DNA from: Thermophagus sp052400625
GTDB lineage: Bacteria > Bacteroidota > Bacteroidia > Bacteroidales > Marinilabiliaceae
Reading direction: 5' to 3' (one strand)
Assembly (NCBI GenBank): GCA_052400625.1
Contig: JBQTGH010000002.1
DNA: 64,000 bases
Shown here: piece by piece, positions 17,902-26,756 of the stretch
Layout of the letters: each line of letters starts with the position of its first letter
Numbering within the stretch: the first letter of the stretch is position 1
Notes under the pieces: model-generated
What the model saw: only the letters and a program-made list of their open reading frames with translations
Database searches by the model: none
Told to the model about the DNA's origin: nothing
Position numbers and translations under genes: made by a program

Positions 17902-18321
17902 ATGAATAAAATTCTGCTGGTTATTGCCGCTTTTTTATTTTTTGGCGTTGCCTGTAAAAACAAGAAAGAACAGACCAAACCCGTACCCGCTAAACAGGAA
18001 ATTTCCAAACCTGCTCCAACGGATACTCTTGCTCAGGATGTTGAAGTGGAAGAAACGGTTCCGGAACCCGTAGTTGAACCGGACAAGTATTTCCTCATTG
18101 CCGGAAGTTTTGCCAACTCTTCCAATGCCGAATCCTTTAAAAAAGAATTGACTCAACAGGGATTCGATGCCCAGGTCATCATTCGGGAAGGAGGCATCAA
18201 CAGTGAATTCTACAAAGTTTCATACATGGGCTTTAAAAATAAAAAGGAGGCCATCTCCCGAATGGTGAAAGAGCGTCAATCTCCAGGAAAAGAAGACGTA
18301 TGGGTACTGGTTAAAAAGTAA
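17902..18321 (+). CDS. SPOR-domain lipoprotein
   Basis: A 139-residue protein with a lipobox (FFGVAC, Cys near residue 18), a Pro/Glu/Val-rich linker of about 45 residues, and a C-terminal SPOR domain (KYFLIAGSFANSSNAESFKKEL ... FYKVSYMGFKNKKEAISRM). SPOR domains bind peptidoglycan stripped of stem peptides at division septa, so the protein probably tethers to the cell wall. Convergent with the HAD phosphatase gene, 4 bp apart. Confidence 0.88.
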   Translation: MNKILLVIAAFLFFGVACKNKKEQTKPVPAKQEISKPAPTDTLAQDVEVEETVPEPVVEPDKYFLIAGSFANSSNAESFKKELTQQGFDAQVIIREGGINSEFYKVSYMGFKNKKEAISRMVKERQSPGKEDVWVLVKK

Positions 18322-18325
18322 CGGA

Positions 18326-18955
18326 TTAAAAGGCCGCAAATAATTTTGGTAGGTCCATGTCTGGAGTTACTTGAAGAGTGCGTATTCCAAGTTGTTTTGC
18401 AGATTCAATATTTTCAGGTAAATCGTCCGCAAATAGGGTTTCTGAAGGTTGAAGGTGGTTTTGACTTAACACACGGAGGTATAACTCTTGCTGCGGCTTT
18501 CGTAATCCTTCCACATGTGAATAGTATATCCTCTTAAATACCTGATCTGGTTCTATGATGCCTGATATGTTTTGTTCGAAATAATCGGCATGAAGTTCAT
18601 TGGTGTTGCTCAACAGAAACAACTGATAGCGTGCCTGTAATTGGGTCAGCATTTGAGCATGAACCATTGGAAATTCTCCCAGAATTTGATTCCAGGCTTT
18701 CGAAAAATCTTCAATAGTTACTTCAGATTTAAAATAGGGCTTTAGACTCTCAAAAAAACGCCTCGTTGAGATTTTGCCCGTTTCATACTGGGTGAAACTA
18801 TCCAATTGACTCAGTTTTAAGGGATCCGTTATTCCTGTGTGATCCGATATTAGTTTGCGAAACGCCTTGCCTGCTTGTTCCATTTGCAGTGGAATGAGTA
18901 CGTTTCCCAAATCAAAGATGATATTTTTTATGCCTTCAGGTTTAAGATTGTTCAT
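18326..18955 (-). CDS. HAD-superfamily phosphatase (subfamily IA)
   Basis: A 209-residue HAD hydrolase. Motif I is FDLGNVLI, motif II FLLSNTNELH, motif III RKPQQELY and motif IV LFADDLPENIESA. The GNV form of motif I resembles YihX-type sugar-phosphate phosphatases, where the second Asp of DxD is replaced, so substrate and even catalytic class are uncertain. The frame is open to 19081, but a TAnnTTTG promoter element on the minus strand at 19079-19086 would place transcription start inside that extension, supporting the ATG at 18955. Confidence 0.85.
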   Translation of the reverse strand: MNNLKPEGIKNIIFDLGNVLIPLQMEQAGKAFRKLISDHTGITDPLKLSQLDSFTQYETGKISTRRFFESLKPYFKSEVTIEDFSKAWNQILGEFPMVHAQMLTQLQARYQLFLLSNTNELHADYFEQNISGIIEPDQVFKRIYYSHVEGLRKPQQELYLRVLSQNHLQPSETLFADDLPENIESAKQLGIRTLQVTPDMDLPKLFAAF

Positions 18956-19078
18956 TGCTGTTAAATTTGTCTTGGTTCTTAGTTTCTGTAAGAGAGGGAA
19001 AGCTCCACGAATTACTCTTTTACCATCCCATTTTCTGGTTGATGCTTGTCTTGACACACAAAATCGATTCACCTTCTG

Positions 19079-19086
19079 CAAAAGTA
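19079..19086 (-). promoter_or_regulatory. -7 element candidate for HAD phosphatase
   Basis: Reads TACTTTTG on the minus strand, matching TAnnTTTG, about 125 bp upstream of the HAD start. No TTTG at the -33 position. Confidence 0.35.
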
Positions 19087-19121
19087 ATTAATTATTTTGG
19101 GAGGTAATATTTCCTTAATAA

Positions 19122-19148
19122 AACGTTAATAATAAAATTTTTAACGTT
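19122..19148. repeat. 8-bp inverted repeat (AACGTTAA / TTAACGTT)
   Basis: Arms at 19122-19129 and 19141-19148 are perfect inverted repeats with an 11-base AT-only centre, in the AT-rich spacer between the HAD gene and the tRNA. Could be an operator or a weak hairpin; no partner regulator is evident. The rest of 18956-19308 shows no gene. Confidence 0.4.
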
Positions 19149-19308
19149 GGAATTTTTTCCATTGATAGTTTAGGTCAGTTTATAATTTTAAAAAAAATAA
19201 TGACAATCTAAATAAAATATGGAAGTCTTAAAATGCGGTAGAACAGTATTATATGACTCCTCTCCGATTCTTCATGTCCTGATCTGTTTATCTCTTGATA
19301 AAATGGGG

Positions 19309-19339
19309 TTTGAAAATTACCTTCCTTTTTGTAATTTTG
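19309..19339 (+). promoter_or_regulatory. Bacteroidota housekeeping promoter of the tRNA gene
   Basis: TTTG at 19309-19312 and TAATTTTG at 19332-19339 are separated by 19 bp, the textbook arrangement (TTTG-N19-TAnnTTTG) for the Bacteroidota primary sigma factor. The tRNA begins 35 bp downstream. Confidence 0.75.
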
Positions 19340-19373
19340 CATCCGCTTGGCAAAAGCCATTTTGACATGTGTC

Positions 19374-19447
19374 GGGCCCATAGCTCAGTTGGTTAGAGCA
19401 CCTGACTCATAATCAGGGAGTCGCAGGTTCAAGCCCTGCTGGGCCCA
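19374..19447 (+). tRNA. tRNA with CAU anticodon, probably tRNA-Ile2
   Basis: A 74-base cloverleaf: acceptor GGGCCCA/TGGGCCC, D arm with AGCTCAGTTGG, anticodon stem CCTGA/TCAGG around loop CTCATAA (anticodon CAU at 19408-19410), and T arm GCAGG/CCTGC with loop TTCAAGC. CCA is not encoded. CAU could be elongator Met or the lysidine-modified Ile (AUA) tRNA; the C4-G69 and C5-G68 acceptor pairs match the TilS identity set of Ile2, so I favour Ile2. Confidence 0.93.
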
Positions 19448-19458
19448 CATAGATAATA

Positions 19459-19496
19459 AGCCACTTATAGACGTTATGCTGTAAGTGGCTTTTTTA
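19459..19496 (+). terminator. Intrinsic terminator of the tRNA gene
   Basis: AGCCACTTA (19459-19467) pairs perfectly with TAAGTGGCT (19482-19490) and is followed directly by TTTTTATTT. It begins 12 bases after the tRNA. Confidence 0.9.
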
Positions 19497-19662
19497 TTTA
19501 CTACACATTCTTCTTTTTGCCCCAATATGTCGAAATAACTTTACTGTGCGTAACCCTGACTCCACACCGGCAGATGAGGTACGAAATGATATTTTATATG
19601 GACAACATCTGTCCAGAACAAATCATTTGTCTTTTGATATTCAAAAATCTTTCGATCTATTG

Positions 19663-19670
19663 TATATTTG
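19663..19670 (+). promoter_or_regulatory. -7 element candidate for PUL sigma gene
   Basis: TATATTTG fits TAnnTTTG, 42 bp before the sigma ATG; a TTTG is present at 19633-19636 but at 26 bp spacing, longer than usual. Confidence 0.4.
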
Positions 19671-19711
19671 AAAATTGTTAAGAAAAATTAATTTTTCAAG
19701 CTGTAACATTT

Positions 19712-20284
19712 ATGTCCATTTCTTTGAGAAGCAGTGATGAAACTCGATTTAAAGAACTGCTGGATAAATACTTTGTGAGACTGAAAATGTTTGCCATCTC
19801 CTTTTTGAAAGAGGATGTTTTGGCCGAAGAAGTGGTGATGGATGTTTTTTTAAAGCTTTGGGAAAGTCGGAAAAAAATCGATCATATCGATAACCTTACG
19901 ACCTATTTGTTTGTCGCTGTACGAAATACCTGTTATAATTACCTTCGGAAGGAAGTCCCCAATTTTGTTAAATCTTATGATGACCTGGAGGTAGAACTTG
20001 CCAGGTATGAAGCTACTCCCGAAGATAAAATGATTTCAGACGAAATGTTGGACAAGCTTAATTCTGTCGTACAGGAGTTACCGCCCAAATGCAAATTGGT
20101 ATTCAAATTACTTAGAGAAGAGGGCCTTTCACGAAAAGAAACCGCAAAAGTAATGGGTATCTCGGTAAATACAGTTGATAACCAGGTGGCCATTGCTGTC
20201 AGAAAAATTGGGGATGCTCTCGGTATTGATCTTACCCTAAAAAGAAATGTCACCCGACTCAGAACTTTCCTGTTGTGTCTGTAA
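19712..20284 (+). CDS. FecI-like ECF sigma factor of the glucan locus
   Basis: A 190-residue ECF sigma of the Bacteroidota FecI-like group: region 2 (FLKEDVLAEEVVMDVFLKLWESR, then TYLFVAVRNTCYNYLRK) and region 4 (LPPKCKLVFKLLREEGLSRKETAKVMGISVNTVDNQVAIAVRKI). It is followed by a FecR-type anti-sigma and a SusC with an N-terminal STN signalling domain, the arrangement in which a TonB receptor signals through FecR to release the sigma. It presumably drives the downstream locus. Confidence 0.92.
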   Translation: MSISLRSSDETRFKELLDKYFVRLKMFAISFLKEDVLAEEVVMDVFLKLWESRKKIDHIDNLTTYLFVAVRNTCYNYLRKEVPNFVKSYDDLEVELARYEATPEDKMISDEMLDKLNSVVQELPPKCKLVFKLLREEGLSRKETAKVMGISVNTVDNQVAIAVRKIGDALGIDLTLKRNVTRLRTFLLCL

Positions 20285-20634
20285 TTATATGGTAGTAGGA
20301 TGTGGCAGATCTTTGTTTTGATTTATCGTACGATTAGGATAGGAAGCTTTTCCCGCTGTGCTTTGTTGAAATGACCAATGGCACTTTCCCCGGGTTTTAA
20401 CCTTTTTCCCTTTAAACAATTCATCGTCAGGAGCATCTTTATAGTGGTGTTATAACTATGGAACAATGTTTTTGACCTTGTTTTAATTGTCAGTACAAAT
20501 TCAACGATACATTAAAAAAAATTTCACTTTTGATTGGTAACTTTTTTGAAATAGTGTGTCCTTGTTCTAAAGGCACTTTTGTGTAGAAAATTATTACATA
20601 AACAGAATTGTAATAGCTTATAAATAAAACAGTA
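20285..20634 (+). other. 350-bp spacer between sigma and anti-sigma genes, no gene seen
   Basis: AT-rich, with stop codons in every frame. CACTTTTG occurs twice near its 3' end and could mark promoter-like sites, but no TAnnTTTG with a -33 box was found. Unusually long for a sigma/anti-sigma pair, so the FecR gene may have its own promoter here. Confidence 0.5.
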
Positions 20635-21600
20635 TTGAAAAGAGAGAAAGACATTTCCAAAATAATTGCTCGTCATTTGATGTTTGCCGCCTCCGAGGAT
20701 GAAAAGAAATTCCTGCGTTCGTGGAGAAACGGCAATGATAAAAATGAGAGAGGCTACCAGATCATGAAGTGGTTACTCCGTGGAGACAGTTTTTCTAAAA
20801 GTAGCTCCCAACACAAAGTTCCAGTGGAGGCTTTTTTTCATCGGACCCGCTTCGTTGATAGAAATCATAAAACCATTGGATGGTGGAAAATTGCTGCTTC
20901 AATAGCCGTTATTCTGGCATTGGGATCTTTGGCCTCACAATTCCTCTATTTTTTCGACGATACTCATGTTACTTTGGTCGCCGATTCAGGGCAACGTACC
21001 CAGGCCATTCTTCCCGATGGATCAAAAGTATGGCTTAACAACTGTTCCCAGCTGGAATATACCCATCGTCCGGGACGTAAACGATATGTGGTGCTTAAAG
21101 GAGAAGCCTATTTTGAAGTGGCCAAAGATGCTACCAGACCTTTTTTTGTACATACAGACCACATGGAAGTGAGGGTTACAGGAACGCAATTTAATGTTCG
21201 GAATTACGATGATGAATCCAAGGCAGAGGTCGCCTTGGTGGAAGGGTCCGTTAAAGTAATGCCAAAGAATGGTCCTTCTTCCATGCTGGAACCCGGACAA
21301 TTGCTTACACTGACCAAAAAGACTGGGAGTGTCATTAAAAACAAATCCAATGTGACGGATAGGAGTGCCTGGAGAAACGGTATTCTGCTCATTGAAAATG
21401 CCAGCTTCGACGAATTGATCGCACGTTTGGAACGCTGGTATGATATCAGAATTGAATACAAGCCTGAAGACTTTAAAAATATTCATTACACTGGCACCAT
21501 TCGGAAACTAAGGCTGGATCAGGTTTTTGACTTTATCAATTTAACCGTTCCGGTGGAGGTGCAAATGAATGAAAATCATATTGTTTTAACAAAAAAATAA
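20635..21600 (+). CDS. FecR-like anti-sigma factor
   Basis: A 321-residue membrane protein. The N-terminal helix (ISKIIARHLMFAASEDEKKFLRSW) is the sigma-binding domain, one membrane helix lies at about residues 82-105 (WWKIAASIAVILALGSLA), and the periplasmic FecR domain contains TQAILPDGSKVWLNNCSQLEY, GEAYFEVAKD and VRVTGTQFNVRNY, followed by the C-terminal domain with LIARLERWYDIRIEY. The frame has no ATG early enough; it begins with TTG at 20635, needed to include the sigma-binding helix. It likely relays substrate binding by SusC to the sigma factor. Confidence 0.92.
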   Translation: MKREKDISKIIARHLMFAASEDEKKFLRSWRNGNDKNERGYQIMKWLLRGDSFSKSSSQHKVPVEAFFHRTRFVDRNHKTIGWWKIAASIAVILALGSLASQFLYFFDDTHVTLVADSGQRTQAILPDGSKVWLNNCSQLEYTHRPGRKRYVVLKGEAYFEVAKDATRPFFVHTDHMEVRVTGTQFNVRNYDDESKAEVALVEGSVKVMPKNGPSSMLEPGQLLTLTKKTGSVIKNKSNVTDRSAWRNGILLIENASFDELIARLERWYDIRIEYKPEDFKNIHYTGTIRKLRLDQVFDFINLTVPVEVQMNENHIVLTKK

Positions 21601-21645
21601 ATGCTTTATGGGTGTATTATTGGAATGATCTAATGTGTAATACAT

Positions 21646-21679
21646 ACGGGGAATGCGCCAACATCCCCCGTTAAATTTG
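21646..21679 (+). promoter_or_regulatory. Hairpin and -7 element between FecR and SusC genes
   Basis: ACGGGG-a-ATG (21646-21655) can pair with CAT-c-CCCCGT (21662-21671), a 9-bp stem with one mismatch. TAAATTTG at 21672-21679 abuts it and matches the TAnnTTTG promoter element, 66 bp before the SusC ATG. Either a terminator for the regulatory pair, a promoter with a structured upstream edge, or both. Confidence 0.4.
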
Positions 21680-21744
21680 GCTTCTCACGCTGCTACTACA
21701 GTGTGGAAGATCGTTTTAATTGTGAACTAAAACATTGTAAATCT

Positions 21745-24700
21745 ATGAAAAAAATGTGGATTTGCATAGGGTATGATTCCTATGCCTTTAATCGAATTCT
21801 TCGAATTATGAAATTATCCCTCTTCTTTGCTTTGGTTGTGACGATGCAGATCTCGGCGGTGACAACCTGGTCGCAAAATGAAACACTGACACTGAAAATG
21901 GAAAATGCTTCCATCGTTGAGGTATTAAAATCCATCGAAAATCAAACCGGACTGAGCTTCTTTTACCAAAATGAACAGTTGAGAGGGGCCGATCGCTTGA
22001 ATGTCAATGTTCAGGGGGAAACGGTGGAGAGTGTGCTCACAAGAATATTGAGTAAATCCGACTTGGATTTTAGGATTGTCGACAAACATGTGGTGATTTT
22101 CCCAAGTCTGAATAAAAAGGAAAATACCCCTCAAGAACAGACCAATGAATTAATTATCCGTGGTATAGTTACCGACGTGGATGGTAACCCCATCCCTGGC
22201 GTTACCGTCCAGGTGAAGGACACTCAGTCCGGAACCATTACCGATATGGATGGCCATTATTCATTAACTGTCCCGGATGATGCTCAAAGCATCATTTTCT
22301 CTTTTGTCGGAATGCAAACTCAACACATTACTTTAAACGGAAGCACCATTATCAATGTTACGATGCAGGAAAAGGTTCTTGGGTTGGATGAGGTCGTTGT
22401 CGTGGGTTACGGAACCATGCAGAAAAAAGATCTTACCGGATCGGTGGCCTCCCTTAATGAAGACGATATTGCATCCCTCTCTGTCCCAAGTGTCAGTGAT
22501 GCACTGCAAGGAAAAGCATCTGGTGTGCAGGTGATCTCAAACGGGGCTCCCGGTAGTGATGCAACCATTCGCGTAAGAGGTATTGGCACCATTAACACAA
22601 GTGACCCCTTGTTGGTGATTGACGGAGTGCCTACAATGTCCGGCCTTAATTTGCTGAATAAAGACAATATTGAATCCATTCAAATATTGAAAGATGCTTC
22701 CGCTACAGCCATATACGGGTCCAGAGGGGCCAATGGCGTGGTGATGATTACAACCAAGAGAGGGAACAGCGATCAGAGTAATATTAATGTGAAATATTCC
22801 TTTACTACTCAGAAAGCTACAAATATGCTGGATATGTTGAATGCTTCTCAGTTTGCCTCATTGCATAACGAAATAATGGCCAATGCAGGAAGAGAATTGA
22901 ACCCTGATTTTTCTAACCCCGCTTTGTTGGGGGTTGGAACCGATTGGCAAGAGGAACTTTTCGATATAGCACCAATGCACGATATTTCGGTAGCCTATTC
23001 CGGCGGTAATGAGAAAGCTTCTTTTTTCGTTTCCGGAAACTTCCTCGATCAGGAAGGGATCGTTATGAACACCGGATTTAAACGTTACAATCTGCAATTT
23101 AATTCTGATACCAAAGTTTTTGAAAACGTAAAATTTGGTAATTCACTCACTTTAACACACGACAATAAATACAGCGGAGCCTATGATATTGGGTCAACCC
23201 TGAGAGCGCTTCCTACTCAATCCGTCTTTTACGATGATGGAACATACGCCGGGCCGGTGGGACGCCCCGAATGGGTTGGGGACATCCGAAATCCTGTTGG
23301 TGCTGCATCGCTGATCCATAATAGCACAAAAGGATACAATGTTATCGGTTCTGTGTTCACTGAAATTGAAATATTTAATGATTTTACCTTTAAATCAACA
23401 GCAGGATTGGAAGCCAAATTCTGGTTCGATCGGACCTGGTCCCCGGCATACGATTGGGATCCCGAACCCGAGGAAGACTCTTACCTTTATCAGTCTTCCA
23501 ATAGAAGTATTACTTGGCTGTGGGATAATATCCTGACCTATAAAAAATCCATTCATGAAATTCATGACTTTACTCTTATGCTCGGTTCCAGTGCTCAGCA
23601 GAATCGATTTGATTTCATGAACGGTTCTATTAAAGAGTTTGCTAGTGATAAAACGCAACAGCTCGACAGTGGAAATGATGAACAGGAAATAGGTGGAAAC
23701 GCTTCAGAATGGGCATTGATGTCATATATGGGACGGGTTAATTATGGATATAACGATAAGTATCTGGTTACCGCAACCATACGTCGAGATGGATCATCTC
23801 GTTTCGGTTCCGGAAACAAATGGGGAATTTTCCCCTCCGGATCTGTGGCCTGGAGAATTTCACAGGAGGATTTCTTCAGCAATATCGATTTTGTGGATGA
23901 TCTGAAATTGAGGGCAGGTATTGGCTATACCGGTAATCAGGAAATCGGAAACTATGCCTTTGCTTCCAATCTGACCATTGTTAAATACAATTTTAATAAC
24001 AATGTCGTCCCTGCCGTTGTTCCTCTTATTATGCCTAACCCCAATGTACAATGGGAATCTCAGAAACAAATAAATGTTGGTTTTGACGCCACGATCCTGA
24101 ATCAGAGAATGAATATCACCGTGGATGCCTACCAAAAAAATACCAGCGATATGTTGGTACCCATGTCGGTGCCTATCTCTACCGGTTATTCCGATGTGGT
24201 CGTCCCTGATATTAATGCCGGGGAGATGAAAAATAAAGGGATAGAATTGTCTGTTAGCTCCAGAAATATACAAGGGGATTTTTCTTGGGATACCGATTTC
24301 AACATTTCTTACAATAAAAATGAGGTAACCAGCCTCAACGATTCGGTTCCTATGGCCTCCGGCTATCTCGGGTTCGACTTTCAACCTTCTCGTATCGCCG
24401 AAGGACATGCAGTCAATGAATTCTACGGGTATGTTACCGATGGGATCTTCCAAAATCAGCCAGAGGTAGATAATCATGCCGTTCAGGTGCCGGGAAATGA
24501 TCCTTATAATCGTACCTCTCCGGGCGACATCCGGTTCAAAGACTTAAACAGCGACGGAGTCATCGATGATGCAGACCGTACCTACCTCGGAAATCCTAGT
24601 CCCGACCTTATCTTTTCTATGAATAATAAGTTTTCTTGGAAGGGGTTCGATTTGTCCATTTTCCTGCAAGGCGTTCAGGGAAATGAAATCCTCAATGCCA

Positions 24701-25080
24701 ACCGTATTTGGAGTGAAGGAATGGCCGTCGCCGTTAACCAGACCACTGCTACGCTGGACCGATGGAAGAAGGAAGGTGACATGACCGATATCCCAAGAGC
24801 TGTTTTCAACGATCCCAACAAAAACACCAGAGCCTCCGACCGATGGATTGAAGATGGCTCTTATCTGCGGATTAAGAACATCGTCCTGGGATATCATCTG
24901 CCCAATCGATGGATTAATAAATGGGGATTGAAACAGGCCAGAGTCTTTTTCTCTGGAACAAACATATATACGTTTACCAATTACAAAGGTGTGGACCCCG
25001 AAGTTGGGGCAGATGGAATCGACAATGGTCTGTACCCCGTTACGCGTACATTGAGCTTTGGTGCTAACATTACTTTCTAA
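21745..25080 (+). CDS. SusC/RagA-family TonB-dependent receptor with STN domain
   Basis: A 1111-residue outer-membrane transporter. After a signal sequence (hydrophobic MKLSLFFALVVTMQISAV region) come an STN domain (LTLKMENASIVEVLKSIENQTGLSFFY), a CarboxypepD_reg-like domain (IRGIVTDVDGNPIPGVTVQVKDT), the SusC plug with DEVVVVGYGTMQKKDLTGSV and VLIDGV-type loops, and the beta-barrel ending in aromatic TF. The STN domain is the signalling module that pairs with FecR anti-sigma factors, matching the two upstream genes. ATG 21745 is preferred to a GTG at 21703. It imports oligosaccharides with its SusD partner. Confidence 0.95.
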   Translation: MKKMWICIGYDSYAFNRILRIMKLSLFFALVVTMQISAVTTWSQNETLTLKMENASIVEVLKSIENQTGLSFFYQNEQLRGADRLNVNVQGETVESVLTRILSKSDLDFRIVDKHVVIFPSLNKKENTPQEQTNELIIRGIVTDVDGNPIPGVTVQVKDTQSGTITDMDGHYSLTVPDDAQSIIFSFVGMQTQHITLNGSTIINVTMQEKVLGLDEVVVVGYGTMQKKDLTGSVASLNEDDIASLSVPSVSDALQGKASGVQVISNGAPGSDATIRVRGIGTINTSDPLLVIDGVPTMSGLNLLNKDNIESIQILKDASATAIYGSRGANGVVMITTKRGNSDQSNINVKYSFTTQKATNMLDMLNASQFASLHNEIMANAGRELNPDFSNPALLGVGTDWQEELFDIAPMHDISVAYSGGNEKASFFVSGNFLDQEGIVMNTGFKRYNLQFNSDTKVFENVKFGNSLTLTHDNKYSGAYDIGSTLRALPTQSVFYDDGTYAGPVGRPEWVGDIRNPVGAASLIHNSTKGYNVIGSVFTEIEIFNDFTFKSTAGLEAKFWFDRTWSPAYDWDPEPEEDSYLYQSSNRSITWLWDNILTYKKSIHEIHDFTLMLGSSAQQNRFDFMNGSIKEFASDKTQQLDSGNDEQEIGGNASEWALMSYMGRVNYGYNDKYLVTATIRRDGSSRFGSGNKWGIFPSGSVAWRISQEDFFSNIDFVDDLKLRAGIGYTGNQEIGNYAFASNLTIVKYNFNNNVVPAVVPLIMPNPNVQWESQKQINVGFDATILNQRMNITVDAYQKNTSDMLVPMSVPISTGYSDVVVPDINAGEMKNKGIELSVSSRNIQGDFSWDTDFNISYNKNEVTSLNDSVPMASGYLGFDFQPSRIAEGHAVNEFYGYVTDGIFQNQPEVDNHAVQVPGNDPYNRTSPGDIRFKDLNSDGVIDDADRTYLGNPSPDLIFSMNNKFSWKGFDLSIFLQGVQGNEILNANRIWSEGMAVAVNQTTATLDRWKKEGDMTDIPRAVFNDPNKNTRASDRWIEDGSYLRIKNIVLGYHLPNRWINKWGLKQARVFFSGTNIYTFTNYKGVDPEVGADGIDNGLYPVTRTLSFGANITF

Positions 25081-25205
25081 TAATTAATGAGCTAATTGAA
25101 TGAAACGAACATGATTTTGCTGGTTTGTCTCAATACGAACATGTTGAAAGAAGCCTTTTCATGGGAGTCTCATTGGATCAAAATATTTAGATAAATTCTA
25201 TAATC

Positions 25206-26678
25206 ATGAAAAAATATCTGTTCATAATAACCATATTTCTTGGGTTGGTCGCTTGCGGTGAGGACTTCCTGACCAAAGCCCCCCTGGATTCCATAAATAC
25301 GGGAAATTTCTTTGAAACAGAAGATGATGCTATATATGCCATTAATGGTGCTTACCAACCGCTACAATGGCCTAAGCTTTATAATATGCGGATGTGGACC
25401 ACCGATATCATGGCCGGTAATAGTATCGTTGGCGCCGGAGGTGGGGATGATGGACGTGAAACCCAGGATTTGGCAAATTTCGTTACTACCGCCGATAATC
25501 CGGGGGTTTTAGACCTGTATCGTGGCCCTTCTCCCGGTATTCTTAGGTGTAATACCGTCATTAAGAATGTCCCTGGCATGGAGATCGATGAAACTTTAAA
25601 AAATCGAATTGTGGGTGAAGCCAAATTCCTAAGGGCTCATTACTACTTTATTATGGTACGTTTCTTCGGTGATGTCCCATTAATCCTTGAACCTCAGGAA
25701 CCGGGTGATGACCTGCGTCCTTTTAGAGATGATAAAGCGCTGGTTTATCAGCAAATCATTGCTGACTTAGGGGATGCGAAAAAAGTGTTGCCTACAAAGT
25801 CAGAATATTCTGATGCTGATATGGGAAGGGCTACCAAAGGGGCTGCTGCAGGTCTTCTGGCTAAAGTATATCTTTCCCTTGGCGAGTGGCAAAATGTGGT
25901 CGATTTGTGTGAAGAGGTAGCTGCTTTGGGCTATGAACTGAATGATAATTACGCTGATAATTTTAGTGTGAACACCGAAAATTCCAAAGAATCGTTGTTT
26001 GAAGTTCAATATGTCGGTGGGGCAGGAGAGGACTTCTGGGCCAACGAAAATCAGGCTTCATGGTTAAGTACTTTCACTGGTCCTCGTAATTCCGGAATGG
26101 TGGCCGGTGGGTGGGGGTGGAATCAACCTACTCAGGAGTTTGTGGATGCCTATGAAGATGGAGATCTTAGAAAAGATGTTACGGTCCTATACGATGGCTG
26201 TCCCCAATTCGACGGAATGGAATATGATCCTTCTTATTCCGTTACTGGATATAATTTGAGAAAATTCCTCGTTTCTAAATCCATCGCGGATGCCTATGAT
26301 AACAGTCCCCTTAACTTTCCCGTTCTTCGCTATGCCGATGTTTTGTTGATGAAAGCTGAGGCTTTAAATGAGTTGGGACGAACGACTGAGGCTGAAGCAC
26401 CCCTTAACGAGGTACGCAACCGGGCCGGTCTCGACGATGTGGCTTCAGGACTTTCCAAAGAGGCGTTCAGAGAAATTGTCTTGCATGAGAGACGTATGGA
26501 ACTGGCTTTTGAAGGACAACGGTGGTTTGATCTCATTAGAGTGGATAACGGTCAGTGGGGGCTGCAATTCCTCCAATCTATTGGTCGGGTTAATGCGACT
26601 GAAAAGCATTTGTTGCTCCCCATTCCTCAGAAAGAGATCGATGCCAATCCCAATCTGGAACAAAACCCCGGATACTAA
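25206..26678 (+). CDS. SusD/RagB-family nutrient-binding lipoprotein
   Basis: A 490-residue outer-membrane lipoprotein (lipobox LGLVAC, Cys ~17). The TPR-rich SusD fold is indicated by FLTKAPLDSINTGNFFETEDDAIYAINGAYQPL near the start, AKFLRAHYYFIMVRFFGDVPLI, RYADVLLMKAEALNELG and the C-terminal ERRMELAFEGQRWFDLIR and LLPIPQKEIDANPNLEQNPGY. It caps the SusC barrel and binds the glycan. Gap to SusC 125 bp. Confidence 0.95.
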   Translation: MKKYLFIITIFLGLVACGEDFLTKAPLDSINTGNFFETEDDAIYAINGAYQPLQWPKLYNMRMWTTDIMAGNSIVGAGGGDDGRETQDLANFVTTADNPGVLDLYRGPSPGILRCNTVIKNVPGMEIDETLKNRIVGEAKFLRAHYYFIMVRFFGDVPLILEPQEPGDDLRPFRDDKALVYQQIIADLGDAKKVLPTKSEYSDADMGRATKGAAAGLLAKVYLSLGEWQNVVDLCEEVAALGYELNDNYADNFSVNTENSKESLFEVQYVGGAGEDFWANENQASWLSTFTGPRNSGMVAGGWGWNQPTQEFVDAYEDGDLRKDVTVLYDGCPQFDGMEYDPSYSVTGYNLRKFLVSKSIADAYDNSPLNFPVLRYADVLLMKAEALNELGRTTEAEAPLNEVRNRAGLDDVASGLSKEAFREIVLHERRMELAFEGQRWFDLIRVDNGQWGLQFLQSIGRVNATEKHLLLPIPQKEIDANPNLEQNPGY

Positions 26679-26756
26679 GTGATCATTTTATTTTTGAATT
26701 CGCTGGGCGGGCGGGTACTTCCTGCTTGCCATACCAAACATCAAAAACAGATTATT

